A DNA stretch of 64,000 nucleotides from NCBI RefSeq assembly GCF_000389965.1, contig NC_021191.1, forward strand, positions 7,875,501-7,939,500. The letters run 5' to 3'. The DNA comes from Actinoplanes sp. N902-109. GTDB taxonomy: Bacteria > Actinomycetota > Actinomycetes > Mycobacteriales > Micromonosporaceae. The position numbers were made by a program, and so were the translations under genes. Position 1 is the stretch's first letter; each line of letters begins with the position of its first letter. Under the pieces are notes generated by a model. It had not been told where the DNA came from, did no database searches, and saw only the letters and a list, made by a program, of their open reading frames with translations. Below, piece after piece: positions 6,919 to 15,297 of the stretch.

Positions 6919-9119
6919 CCCTTCTCCAAGTACTCGGCTCGGTCCTCGTCCACCAGGGCCGCGACCGAGGCCGCCAGCGCCGGGTGCCGGGACAGGTCGG
7001 GATCGTCGCCGACCAGTTCGCTCGCCTCGGCCCGGGCCTCGGTGATCAGCTTGCTGTCCCGCAGCAGCGAGAGCAGGCGCAGGTGGCTGTGCTTGCCGGA
7101 CTGCGACGCGCCGAGCACGTCGCCCTCGCGGCGCTGCTCCAGATCCAGCTCGGCAAGCTTGAAGCCGTCCGTGGTGGACGCCACCGCATCGAGCCGCTCC
7201 CGCGCCGGGGTGCCCTCCATGGCTTCGGTGACCAGCAGGCAGATGCCTGCCGCCGAGCCCCGGCCCACCCGGCCGCGCAGCTGGTGCAGCTGCGAGACAC
7301 CGAACCGGTCGGCATCCATGATGATCATGACGGTGGAATTGGGCACGTCCACGCCGACCTCAATGACCGTCGTGGCCACCAGCACGTCCAGCTCACCGGC
7401 GGCGAACCGGCGCATCACCGCGTCCTTCTCGTCGGCCGGCAGCCGGCCGTGCAGGATGCCGATCCGCAGCCCGCGCAGCGGACCCTCCTCGAGGATGGGC
7501 ACGACGTCCAGCACCGCGAGCGGGGGGCGCCGGGTGGACTCGTTGTCGCCCGGCGGCTCACCGTCGTCCTCGGCACCGGCCACGTCCCCGATCCGCGGGC
7601 ACACCACGTAGGCCTGGTGCCCCGCCTTGACCTCCTCGCGCAGCCGCTTCCACGCGCGGTCGAGGAAGGCCGGGCGCTCCGGGGGCACCACGTGCGAGGC
7701 GATCGGCGACCGGCCCCGCGGAAGCTGCGACAACGTCGAGGTCTCCAGGTCGCCGTACACAGTCATGGCCACCGTGCGCGGAATCGGCGTCGCGGTCATC
7801 ACCAGCACATGCGGCGGCTGGGCGGCCTTGGCCCGCAGGGCATCGCGCTGCTCGACGCCGAAGCGGTGCTGCTCGTCGACCACCACCAGACCGAGATCCT
7901 TGAAGTCGACCCCCTCGTAGAGCAGCGCATGCGTGCCCACCACGATGCCCGCGGTGCCGTCGGCCACCCGGGCCAGCGCCGCCCGGCGGGCCGCCGCGCC
8001 CAGCGAACCGGTGATCAGGGTCAGCTGCGTGCCGGCCGGATCACCGTCCAGCTCCCCGGCCCGGCCCAACGCCCCGAGCTGCGCACTGATGCTGCGATGA
8101 TGCTGGGTCGCGAGCACCTCGGTCGGCGCGAGCAGGGCCGCCTGACCGCCGGCGTCCACCACCTGGAGCATTGCCCGTACAGCCACCAGGGTCTTGCCGG
8201 AACCGACCTCGCCCTGCAGCAACCGGTGCATGGGGTGCGACCGAGCCAGATCCGCGGCGATCTCCTCGCCCACCCGGGCCTGCCCCTCGGTCAGCTCATA
8301 GGGCAGCGCCGCGTCGAACGCGGCCAGGATCCCGGCGTCGCTGCGCGGCCGGGCGCGTCCCGGAGCTTCCGCCGCCCGCGCCTTGCGCTGCACAAGCGTC
8401 AGCTGTACGGCGAAAGCCTCGTCCCACTTGAGCCGATGCTTCGCCCGGTACAGATCCTCCGGGGAAGAAGGCCGATGGATCTCGCGCAACGCCCGGCCGA
8501 TGCCGATCAGATTGCGCTTGGCCCGCACGGTGCCGGGCAACGGATCCTCGGGGGGCTGGAAGGTGTCCAGCACGGTGCGCACACACTTGGCGATCGTCCA
8601 GGTCGGCACGGCAGCCGCAGCGGGATAGACCGGGATCAGCGCCCCCGCGAACTCCTCGATCTCCTCGGCCGCCTCGTCCTGCGTCGCATCGGCCTTGAGC
8701 AACTGGTACGCCGGCCCGTTGAGCTGCCGCTTGCCGCGAAAATCGGTCACCTTGCCGGCGAACAACCCCCAACGGCCGGTGGTCAGCTCCCGCTCCCGCC
8801 ACGCCTGGTTGAAGAACGTGCAGGTCAACGTCGCGCCCGAGCCGTCGCCGATGGTGATCTCGAGCATGGTGCCGCGGCGCTGCCGCATCGGCCGTACGGT
8901 GCGGCTCTTGACCTGGGCGAGCACGGTGACCTGCTCGCCGACCTGGAGCTCCCGCAGGTCGGTGTGTTCGCCCCGCTCGTCGTACCGGCGCGGGAAGTGG
9001 TAGATCAGGTCGCCCGCGGTGTGCAGCTCCAGGTGGTCGGCCAGCGCCTTGGCCGTCTTGGCCCCCAGCACCTTGGCCAGGGGCGTGTCCGTGGCGGTCG
9101 CCGTGGTCGTGTCGGTCAT
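6915..9119 (-). CDS. recG: ATP-dependent DNA helicase RecG
   Basis: RecG reverses stalled replication forks and branch-migrates Holliday junctions. The 734-aa protein from MTDTTTATATDTPLAKVLG has the wedge/OB region (ERGEHTDLRELQVGEQVTVLAQV). Helicase motifs follow: Walker A GEVGSGKTLVAV, DEQHR in place of DEAH (VVDEQHRFGVEQR), MTATPIPRT and QLRGRVGRGS. Length is slightly above the usual about 700 aa because of an insert, GDVAGAEDDGEPPGDNESTR, between the helicase lobes. The ATG overlaps the stop of the DAK gene. The frame stays open upstream but only as antisense of the DAK gene. Confidence 0.97.
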   Translation of the reverse strand: MTDTTTATATDTPLAKVLGAKTAKALADHLELHTAGDLIYHFPRRYDERGEHTDLRELQVGEQVTVLAQVKSRTVRPMRQRRGTMLEITIGDGSGATLTCTFFNQAWRERELTTGRWGLFAGKVTDFRGKRQLNGPAYQLLKADATQDEAAEEIEEFAGALIPVYPAAAAVPTWTIAKCVRTVLDTFQPPEDPLPGTVRAKRNLIGIGRALREIHRPSSPEDLYRAKHRLKWDEAFAVQLTLVQRKARAAEAPGRARPRSDAGILAAFDAALPYELTEGQARVGEEIAADLARSHPMHRLLQGEVGSGKTLVAVRAMLQVVDAGGQAALLAPTEVLATQHHRSISAQLGALGRAGELDGDPAGTQLTLITGSLGAAARRAALARVADGTAGIVVGTHALLYEGVDFKDLGLVVVDEQHRFGVEQRDALRAKAAQPPHVLVMTATPIPRTVAMTVYGDLETSTLSQLPRGRSPIASHVVPPERPAFLDRAWKRLREEVKAGHQAYVVCPRIGDVAGAEDDGEPPGDNESTRRPPLAVLDVVPILEEGPLRGLRIGILHGRLPADEKDAVMRRFAAGELDVLVATTVIEVGVDVPNSTVMIIMDADRFGVSQLHQLRGRVGRGSAAGICLLVTEAMEGTPARERLDAVASTTDGFKLAELDLEQRREGDVLGASQSGKHSHLRLLSLLRDSKLITEARAEASELVGDDPDLSRHPALAASVAALVDEDRAEYLEKG

Positions 9120-11473
9120 TCCACTCCAACCAGCAGGTGGTAACGAGGCTGCCCGCCTGCATAACACTGCAGCTCGACGAACGGCCACGCCTGCGCCACA
9201 TGCGCGCGCAGCGTCTGTTCCAGATCGGCCGGGGCATCCGCCCCGAGCACGAGGGTCACCAGCTCGCCCCCGCCACCGAGCATCCGGTCGAGCAGCCGCC
9301 GGCACACCTCGGACAGCGTCCCGCCGATGACGTTGACCTCGCCGTCGACCAGCCCGAGCAACTCCCCCGGCCGGCACCACCCAGCCACAGTCAAAGCCTC
9401 CCGGGCAGCACTGGTCACCTCGCCGTACCGACACGCCCCGGCAGCCTCCGCCATGGCGATCACATCGTCATCCGGCCGCCGCTCCGGATCCCGCACCGCC
9501 AACGCCGCCAACGCCTGCACCGGCGACCGGGTCGGCACCACACTCACCCGGACCCCGCCCGCGGCGGCCTCCCGCGCCGCGGACCCAGCCACGGCATGCG
9601 TGTTCGCGTCATTGGGCAGCAGCACCACATGCGCGGCGCGGGTGCCCAGCACGGCGTCGAGGACCTCGGCGGTGGACGGATTGCGGCCGACGACCACGGC
9701 GCCCTCGCCCGCGAAGAGGTCGGCCAGGCCCTGCCCCTCTGCCACCACCACGGTGGCGGAGGTCGGTCTTGGTTCGTGGTGCTGCTGTGCTTGCCCGTGC
9801 CCGTGGTTGTGCTGACTGTGCGCGTGCTCGTGGTCTTGCTCGTGTCGCCCAGGCGTTTGCTCGTGCTGCTTGAACTCCGCGGGTCGGTGGTCGTGCTCCG
9901 GCTCGGCTCGGTTGCTGTGCTCCGGCTCGGCTCGGTGCCTGTGCTCCGGCTCGGGCCGGTGGTCGTGCGGCTGCTCGGGCCGGTGGTCGTGTGCCGGCAC
10001 GGGTCGATGGTCGTTCGCCGGTTCGTCGAGGCGGGTCACGCTGATCCGGTGCGGCCGGCCCGCGCCGATGCCCACCTCGATCGCAGCGCCGATATCGTCG
10101 ACGTGGACGTGAACATGCACGTTCCAGGTCGGCGGCTCACCCTCCCCGGTGCCCACCACAACGAGCGAATCGCCCAGCTCCGCCAGCGCCCCACGCAGTA
10201 CAGCAACGGCTTCGGCCCCGGCGTCGAGCAGATATTGCACCTCGTAACCGAACGCCGGCGGCTGTCCCGGCACTTCGTCGACGAGCGGTGCGGGCCTGAT
10301 GCCTCCGGGCCGATAGCTGCCCTCTGCTCTGTCACTGCCCTCTGCCCTGTTACTGCCCTCTGCCCTGTTACTGCCCTCTGCCCTGTTACTGCCCTCGGCT
10401 CTGTTACTGCCCTCTGCTCCGGGGCCGCTCTCCGGCTGGCCGCTGATCTCGGGCTTCCGGCCGGCGGGTGGCTGCATGCCTGGTGCGGAGCGGCTGCCGT
10501 GGTCGGGCACCTCGACGTTCTCTTCCGGGCGCCTGTCGTTGCTGAGCGCCTCGACCAGTGCGTCGAGCAGCACCACCAAGCCGCGGCCACCGGCATCGAC
10601 CACCCCGGCACGAGCCAGCACGGGCAGCTGCTGCGGGGTGCGAGCCAACGCCTCCCGCGCGGACTGCGCCGCCCCCCGGGCCACCGCCACCAGATCGTCC
10701 GACTTGATCCGCCCGGCCCCTTCAGCCGCGGCCGCAACGACGGACAGCACCGTGCCCTCCACCGGCCGGGCCACCGCCGCATAAGCCGCCTCACTCGCCG
10801 TCTTCAGCGCCCGAGCCAGCTCACCACCGCGAACCGCAACAGCGGTCGAGAACGTGTCCGCCATCCCCCGCAGGATCTGCGAAATGATCACACCGGAATT
10901 GCCCCGGGCCCCCAGCAACGCGCCCCGAGCCATCCGCCGCATCACCCGCCCCGCGCGACCCCCACCGTCCCGGCTATCTCCACCCGGGCCGTCACCGCTC
11001 CGGGCGTCACCGCTGTCGCCACCATCGCTCACTTTGGCGACGCTGTCCCCAGTCACGCTGTGCAGATCGTCACTCCAGCGGTCGACGTCGTCTCCCGGGA
11101 CGCTGTCTTTGCCGGCGCTGTGTGAACTGTCACTCCCGCGACCGGGGATTCCGCGACCGTCGATCATCGCTGCGTCATGGCGCTCGGCGGCACTGTTGGC
11201 GCTCTTTCGACCCTCGCCGCTGACGAGGTCGTTCGAGCTTGGGGCCGGGCCGGTCCCGTACGCGCTGCGGGCCTCGTCGTCCTCGTCCTCGTCGTCGGCC
11301 GCGCTGATCGCTTCGTGGGCCGAGGTGAGCGTCAGGACGAGGTTTGTGCCGGTGTCACCGTCCGGGACCGGATAGACGTTGAGCTGATCGATCTCGTGCT
11401 GGTGGGCGCGCAGCGCTGCCAGACCGGCGCCGCACCATCGGCGTACCGCAGCGGCGTCCAGCGTCTCCAGCAC
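9116..11473 (-). CDS. DAK2/FakA-type kinase-fold protein with His-rich and low-complexity inserts
   Basis: Related to the YloV/FakA family: an ATP-binding DAK2 domain that in firmicutes phosphorylates fatty acids bound to FakB, plus a C-terminal Dak1-like domain. From a GTG start the DAK2 head is clear (INQLNVYPVPDGDTGTN-type motif, here DQLNVYPVPDGDTGTN) and resumes at GARGNSGVIISQILRG. Between them lies about 130 aa of Asp/Ser/Gly-rich sequence. A second insert has six AEGSNR-type hexapeptides, and a third, before TSATVVVAEGQGL, is very rich in His (HDHRPEPEHRHRAEPEH, DHEHAHSQHNHGHGQ). At 785 aa it is about 200 aa longer than usual. The adjacent recG is its usual actinobacterial neighbour. 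Kinase activity is inferred, not shown. Confidence 0.85.
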   Translation of the reverse strand: MLETLDAAAVRRWCGAGLAALRAHQHEIDQLNVYPVPDGDTGTNLVLTLTSAHEAISAADDEDEDDEARSAYGTGPAPSSNDLVSGEGRKSANSAAERHDAAMIDGRGIPGRGSDSSHSAGKDSVPGDDVDRWSDDLHSVTGDSVAKVSDGGDSGDARSGDGPGGDSRDGGGRAGRVMRRMARGALLGARGNSGVIISQILRGMADTFSTAVAVRGGELARALKTASEAAYAAVARPVEGTVLSVVAAAAEGAGRIKSDDLVAVARGAAQSAREALARTPQQLPVLARAGVVDAGGRGLVVLLDALVEALSNDRRPEENVEVPDHGSRSAPGMQPPAGRKPEISGQPESGPGAEGSNRAEGSNRAEGSNRAEGSNRAEGSDRAEGSYRPGGIRPAPLVDEVPGQPPAFGYEVQYLLDAGAEAVAVLRGALAELGDSLVVVGTGEGEPPTWNVHVHVHVDDIGAAIEVGIGAGRPHRISVTRLDEPANDHRPVPAHDHRPEQPHDHRPEPEHRHRAEPEHSNRAEPEHDHRPAEFKQHEQTPGRHEQDHEHAHSQHNHGHGQAQQHHEPRPTSATVVVAEGQGLADLFAGEGAVVVGRNPSTAEVLDAVLGTRAAHVVLLPNDANTHAVAGSAAREAAAGGVRVSVVPTRSPVQALAALAVRDPERRPDDDVIAMAEAAGACRYGEVTSAAREALTVAGWCRPGELLGLVDGEVNVIGGTLSEVCRRLLDRMLGGGGELVTLVLGADAPADLEQTLRAHVAQAWPFVELQCYAGGQPRYHLLVGVE
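9768..10016 (-). repeat. His/Pro/Glu-rich repeat segment inside the DAK gene
   Basis: Degenerate repeats code HDHRPxP and EPEHxxRA units, then HEHAHSQHNHGHGQAQQHH. About 30% of residues in this stretch are His. It sits between the DAK2 and C-terminal domains, so it would form a flexible linker with potential Zn/Ni/Cu binding. Confidence 0.85.
10317..10424 (-). repeat. Six 18-bp tandem repeats coding AEGSNR
   Basis: Six 18-bp units on the minus strand code AEGSNR (variants SDR, SYR). The central three copies are identical in DNA sequence, so this is a young, probably length-variable minisatellite inside the coding region. Confidence 0.92.
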
Positions 11474-11655
11474 GCGAAAAGCCTACTAACCACCACTGAC
11501 ATTTGCCTGGGTGTGCTCGACCGGGGCCGATTCGCGGTGGGCGCGGTTCATCGGGTAACCTTGCCGGGTTGCCCGGGATCATCGTGCCCGGGGCACCCTC
11601 AGTTCGCAGCCGGTGTGAAGTTTCGGTACTGGCTTATCACTTTTTGGAGTACCCC

Positions 11656-11847
11656 GTGGCTAGCGTGTGCGACGTCTGTGGCAAGGGACCGGGCTTCGGC
11701 CACAACGTGTCCTTCTCGCACCGGCGGACCAACCGCCGCTGGAACCCGAACATCCAGTCGGTGCGCACCCCGGCCGGTGGCGGCAACACCAAGAAGCTCA
11801 AGGTCTGCACCTCGTGTATCAAGGCCGGCAAGGTCGTCCGCGCCTGA
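11656..11847 (+). CDS. rpmB: 50S ribosomal protein L28
   Basis: A 63-aa L28 starting from GTG as MASVCDVCGKGPGFGHNVSF, with the second block SHRRTNRRWNPNIQSVR. Zinc-ligand pairs CDVC (residues 5-8) and CTSC (51-54) mark the Zn-containing C+ paralogue. GGAG lies 6-9 nt before the start. It is divergent from the DAK/recG operon with 182 nt between the starts, as in other actinobacteria. A strong hairpin follows. Confidence 0.97.
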   Translation: MASVCDVCGKGPGFGHNVSFSHRRTNRRWNPNIQSVRTPAGGGNTKKLKVCTSCIKAGKVVRA

Positions 11848-11880
11848 CGCGCTCGCGCCGGGCTCGATCGAATCTCGCAT

Positions 11881-11923
11881 CGTAGCCGCTGGGTCCCGGT
11901 GACCCGGCGGCTACGTGTGTTTC
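11881..11923 (+). terminator. rpmB terminator
   Basis: Arms CGTAGCCGCTGGGTC (11881-11895) and GACCCGGCGGCTACG (11901-11915) pair with one mismatch around CCGGT and are followed by TGTGTTT. It starts 33 nt after the rpmB stop. Confidence 0.85.
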
Positions 11924-12847
11924 CACCCGGGCCCGTCGAGGGCGCCGGCACTTTTGCTGAGGTCGTCGCCATGGCTGCCCTGGCGCCGCGCGACGGCGGT
12001 CTTCCCGTCGGCCTCGGCCGCATAACGGCTCGGGTCCGGCTTCGCCGCTCGACCGCCCGGTTCCGCGCCCGCCGCTCGACTGGCGGTTCTGCGCTCGCCG
12101 CTCGACTGGTTGGTTCCCGCTCACCGCTGGGACGAGCGGGTTCGCCACGCGACCGGACCACATAACGTCTCGTCGCCTGGCCGATTGCGTCCGGCCCGCC
12201 GCACGACCGATCCGGCCCACCGCGCCACCGAGCGAGTTCGCCCGGGACTAGACCAGACCCCGCCCCGCTGCTTGACCGACCGCGTCCAGCCCGCCACACG
12301 ACCGGGCCGGCCCACCGCGCAACCAGGCAAGTTCGCCACGCGACCGGACCAGATCAGGTCTCGTCGCCTTACAGACCGCGTCCAGCCCGCCGCACGACCG
12401 AACCGAACCGCCACGCGACCGGATCGGGTTCAGCCTCGCCGTTCGCCCGGCCGGGCCGATTTAGTCAGGCGACCGGCCGGGGCCGCTCAGCACGATCGAT
12501 CGATTCCATCTCGCCGGGCGACCGGGCCGGCTCGCCGCGTGGCGCTGACCGTGGGCTGTCCGGCCGTAATGGCTGGCGGCAGCCGTACCCGACCGGCTGG
12601 CTCGGGTGCCGCGTCACGCTTGGTCCGCGCCGTTGAGGGCCGATCACATCCCGTTCGGGCCCGCCGCGGGCAACGGTCCGGCGCGGTCGCAGCCCGAAAT
12701 CCGCCGCGATCCGCGCGGCCGGCCGTCGATCGTCACGCCTGCCGCGAGGCCGGCCAGGCCCGACCGCGAACAGCGCCGCCGCAGGTGATGCCAAGCCGAG
12801 CCGCCAGGTCAAAGCACGGGTAGGCGAGCCCTGCAGAAGGCGGAAAG
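11924..12847. repeat. Non-coding region with decayed 27-bp and 96-bp tandem repeats
   Basis: About 0.9 kb without a credible gene. Around 12044-12125 a roughly 27-bp unit with the core CGCCGCTCGAC occurs three times. From 12140 a roughly 96-bp unit that starts GTTCGCC and contains GTCCAGCCCGCC and CACGACCG recurs at about 12140, 12236, 12331 and, more decayed, 12428. Open frames on both strands give only Arg/Pro-rich low-complexity translations, as expected from GC-rich repeats. The part after about 12480 shows no clear repeat and nothing recognisable. It could be an eroded gene, or a recombination-prone spacer. Confidence 0.7.
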
Positions 12848-13300
12848 TCAGAGGACCTTGGCGTACGAGAGGACCCCCGGCTCCCCCTTGTAGAAGCCGA
12901 AATCCTCGATGCGTTCGTAGCCGCACTTCTCGTACAGGGCGATGGCCTCGGGTTGCTTGTCGCCGGTTTCGAGGATGACGCGCTTGCGGCCGGCCGCGCG
13001 GGCTGATTCTTCGAGGGCGGCGAGGACTCGGCGGGCGATGCCGCGGCCGCGGGCCTGTTCGATGGTGAACATGCGTTTGAGTTCGGCGTCCGGGCCGTGG
13101 GTCCGCCAGCCGGCGCAGCCGAGGAGCCGGCCGGATTCCTCGGCCACCAGGAAGGCGCCGTTGGGCGGGGCGAAGTCGGACGGGGCGACCGGGGTGTCGT
13201 CGCCGCTGCCGCCGTAGCGCCGGCTGAGTTCGGCCAGCGCCAAGCCGATCAGGGCTTGCACGTCGGGGTCGTCGAAGCGGGCCTCGCGAATGTGTTCCAC
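12848..13300 (-). CDS. GNAT family N-acetyltransferase
   Basis: A 150-aa GCN5-related acetyltransferase, acetyl-CoA dependent, substrate unknown. Motif B/A are clear: AELKRMFTIEQARGRGIARRVLAALEESARAAGR contains the acetyl-CoA loop ARGRGIAR (about residues 91-98), followed by ILETGDKQPEAIALYEKCGYERI, the usual C-terminal helix-strand. The GTG start has no ribosome-binding site, but a TAGCTT hexamer lies 8 nt upstream, which fits a leaderless transcript whose promoter sits in the end of thiL. A separate transcript from thiL is therefore plausible. Confidence 0.9.
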   Translation of the reverse strand: MEHIREARFDDPDVQALIGLALAELSRRYGGSGDDTPVAPSDFAPPNGAFLVAEESGRLLGCAGWRTHGPDAELKRMFTIEQARGRGIARRVLAALEESARAAGRKRVILETGDKQPEAIALYEKCGYERIEDFGFYKGEPGVLSYAKVL

Positions 13301-13311
13301 GGGTCACCAAG

Positions 13312-14250
13312 CTAACGGAAGTGGTCCCAGCCCATGCCGCCCTGCCAGGGCTTTTGGTCGACCGTCACACCGGTACCCTCGTGTACGCCGCCGATGGTGC
13401 GCCATTGCGGCGGCAGGGTGACCCCGGGTGGGAACGTGGCGGCCAGGGCGTGGTCGTCGCCGCCGGCCAGGAGCCATTCGTACGGGTCGACGCCAAGGGC
13501 TGAGGCCGCGTTGCGCATCTGGTCGGGCACCTCGAAGGCGTCGCGGCGCAGGTCGATGCCGACCACGCCGGCCGTTGCCACGTGGCCGAGGTCCTGCAGG
13601 AGGCCGTCGGAGACGTCGATCATGCTGGTGGCGCCCAGGTCGGCTGCCGCTTGACCGGCGTCGTACGGGACTTCGGGGCGCCGGTAGGCCTCGACCAGGA
13701 CTTTGGGCGTACGGAACCCGCGGGAGAGCACCGTGTAACCCGCCGCCGCGTAGCCGGTGCGCCCGGCCAGGGCGACGATGTCTCCCGGTTGCGCGCCGGA
13801 GCGGACCACCGGGGCCCGGCCACCCAGGTCGCCCAGGGCTGTCACCGCGACGGTCAGGGTCGGGCTGGCCGACATGTCGCCGCCGACGACGCCGGCGCCG
13901 GCCAGCGCGGCCTCGTCGGACAGGCCGGTGGCCAGGTCCTCGGCCCAGGTCGCCGACAGGTCGGGCGGCACGCAGAGCGCCACCAGCAGCGCTGTCGGCC
14001 GGGCGCCCATGGCGGCGATGTCGGCGAGGTTGGCGGCTGCGGCCCGATGCCCGACGTCCTGCGCGCTGCACCAGTCGCGCCGGAAGTGGCGGCCCTCGAC
14101 CAGCACGTCCGTGGACGCCACCACCCGGGCGTCGGGCGCGGCGACCAGCGCCGCGTCGTCGCCCGGGCCGAGCAACGTCGCCGCGCCGGACCCGAGTCGC
14201 GCGGTGATCCGGGCGATCAGCCCGAACTCTCCGGCCTCCGCGATGCTCAC
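13312..14250 (-). CDS. thiL: Thiamine-monophosphate kinase
   Basis: ThiL phosphorylates thiamine phosphate to thiamine diphosphate, the active cofactor (also used by IlvB in this window). The 312-aa protein starts at GTG (VSIAEAGEFGLIARITARLG) with GGAG 5-8 nt upstream. It has the AIR-synthetase/ThiL motifs GPGDDAALV (about residues 29-37), STDVLVEGRHF, ANLADIAAMGARPTALLVAL, VVGGDMSAS, MIDVSDGLLQDLGH and LAGGDDHALAATF. Length fits the family. It is divergent from the Lrp-domain gene. Upstream extension to 14547 would run antisense through that gene. Confidence 0.95.
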   Translation of the reverse strand: MSIAEAGEFGLIARITARLGSGAATLLGPGDDAALVAAPDARVVASTDVLVEGRHFRRDWCSAQDVGHRAAAANLADIAAMGARPTALLVALCVPPDLSATWAEDLATGLSDEAALAGAGVVGGDMSASPTLTVAVTALGDLGGRAPVVRSGAQPGDIVALAGRTGYAAAGYTVLSRGFRTPKVLVEAYRRPEVPYDAGQAAADLGATSMIDVSDGLLQDLGHVATAGVVGIDLRRDAFEVPDQMRNAASALGVDPYEWLLAGGDDHALAATFPPGVTLPPQWRTIGGVHEGTGVTVDQKPWQGGMGWDHFR

Positions 14251-14406
14251 ATGCTCTCCGATCCCGATCGCAGCTCCCGGCGGAAGGTCCCGGCAGCGGC
14301 TCTCAACAGAAGGTTGGGGCGGGACAGCGATGCGCCCCGCAAGGACCGCGCTCCGTACTGTAGTTTCACGTTCGAGTCGTCCTCGGCGGCGGATAGGAGT
14401 CGGATC

Positions 14407-14640
14407 GTGGTCCAGGCATACATCCTCATTCAGACGGAGGTCGGAAAGGCCCGTGACGTGGCCGCCGCGATCGACAAAATTCAGGGCGTCGTCCGGGTGG
14501 ATGCGGTGACCGGCCCCTATGACGTGGTGGTGCTGGCCGAGGGGCACACCGTCGACGAACTCGGCCGGATGATTGTGAGCAAAATCCAGTACGTCGCGGG
14601 CATCACCCGCACCGTGACGTGCTCCGTGGTAAACCTCTGA
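14407..14640 (+). CDS. Stand-alone Lrp/AsnC ligand-binding (RAM) domain protein
   Basis: A 77-aa protein, GTG start with AGGAG 8-12 nt upstream, consisting only of the alpha/beta RAM sandwich of Lrp/AsnC regulators: AYILIQTEVGKARDVAAAID, VVRVDAVTGPYDVVVLAEG, VSKIQYVAGITRTVTCSVV. There is no DNA-binding domain. Such stand-alone RAM proteins form ring multimers that bind amino acids and may modulate full-length Lrp proteins; the role here is inference. It is 3 nt from the DUF3515 gene, so co-transcribed. Confidence 0.9.
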   Translation: MVQAYILIQTEVGKARDVAAAIDKIQGVVRVDAVTGPYDVVVLAEGHTVDELGRMIVSKIQYVAGITRTVTCSVVNL

Positions 14641-14643
14641 GCC

Positions 14644-15282
14644 ATGGTCGACGTGCAGACCCGCCCCGGGCAGCAGCCCCCCGCCGAGGACCGGACCACC
14701 CGCCGAGCCGCGCTGTGGGCGACGGTGATCGCCGTCCCGGTGGCGTTGCTCGTCGCGTTCGGCATCTTCTCGCAGATCAACCCGAAGTCCGCGGACAAGC
14801 CGGCGGACAAGCCGTTGGCCCAGCCGTCGGTGCTGCCCACGACGCCGGTGCAGATGCCCGCGCCCGAGCTGACCGCCCGCCAGGCCGAGGTGTGCCTGGC
14901 GGTGACCTCACAGCTGCCGGCGAAGGTGCGCGACCTGGCCGCCCGCAAGGTGAGCGCCGGGCCGGAGCAGAACGCCGCCTACGGCGAGCCGCCGCTGACC
15001 GTCGCGTGCGGGGTGCCGCAGCCGGCCACCTGCAAGACCACGACGGACACGTCGGGTTGCGTGCCGATGGACACCGAGCTGATGAACATGAACAGGGTCT
15101 GCTGGTATGCCGATCAGCAGGCCGACGCCACCGCGTTCACCACCATGGACCGCGAGGTGGCCGTCCGCGTCACCGTTCCCCAGCAGTACGACCAACCGGC
15201 GCAGTGGGCCAACGAGTTCTCCGACATCGTGGTGGAGACGGACAAGTCCCGCACCTCCGGCGTCCCGTACGGCTGCGTCTGA
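14644..15282 (+). CDS. DUF3515 membrane-anchored protein
   Basis: A 212-aa DUF3515-family protein of unknown function. An Arg-rich cytoplasmic start (DRTTRRAAL) is followed by one transmembrane helix (about residues 23-43). Then comes a Pro-rich linker and an extracytoplasmic domain with six cysteines (CLAV, VACG, ATCKT, SGCV, RVCWY, PYGCV) that could form disulfides. Its place next to thiL and ddl is conserved in actinobacteria, which suggests an envelope role. The window shows no direct evidence of function. Confidence 0.88.
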   Translation: MVDVQTRPGQQPPAEDRTTRRAALWATVIAVPVALLVAFGIFSQINPKSADKPADKPLAQPSVLPTTPVQMPAPELTARQAEVCLAVTSQLPAKVRDLAARKVSAGPEQNAAYGEPPLTVACGVPQPATCKTTTDTSGCVPMDTELMNMNRVCWYADQQADATAFTTMDREVAVRVTVPQQYDQPAQWANEFSDIVVETDKSRTSGVPYGCV

Positions 15283-15297
15283 GCTCCGGGGCCGGTC

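Noticed and set aside
12110..12823. A 237-codon plus-strand frame in the repeat region
   Set aside because: Its translation is the 96-bp repeat read through (RPxxRTTDPAHR-like units), it has no conserved start, and base changes between units do not favour synonymous positions.
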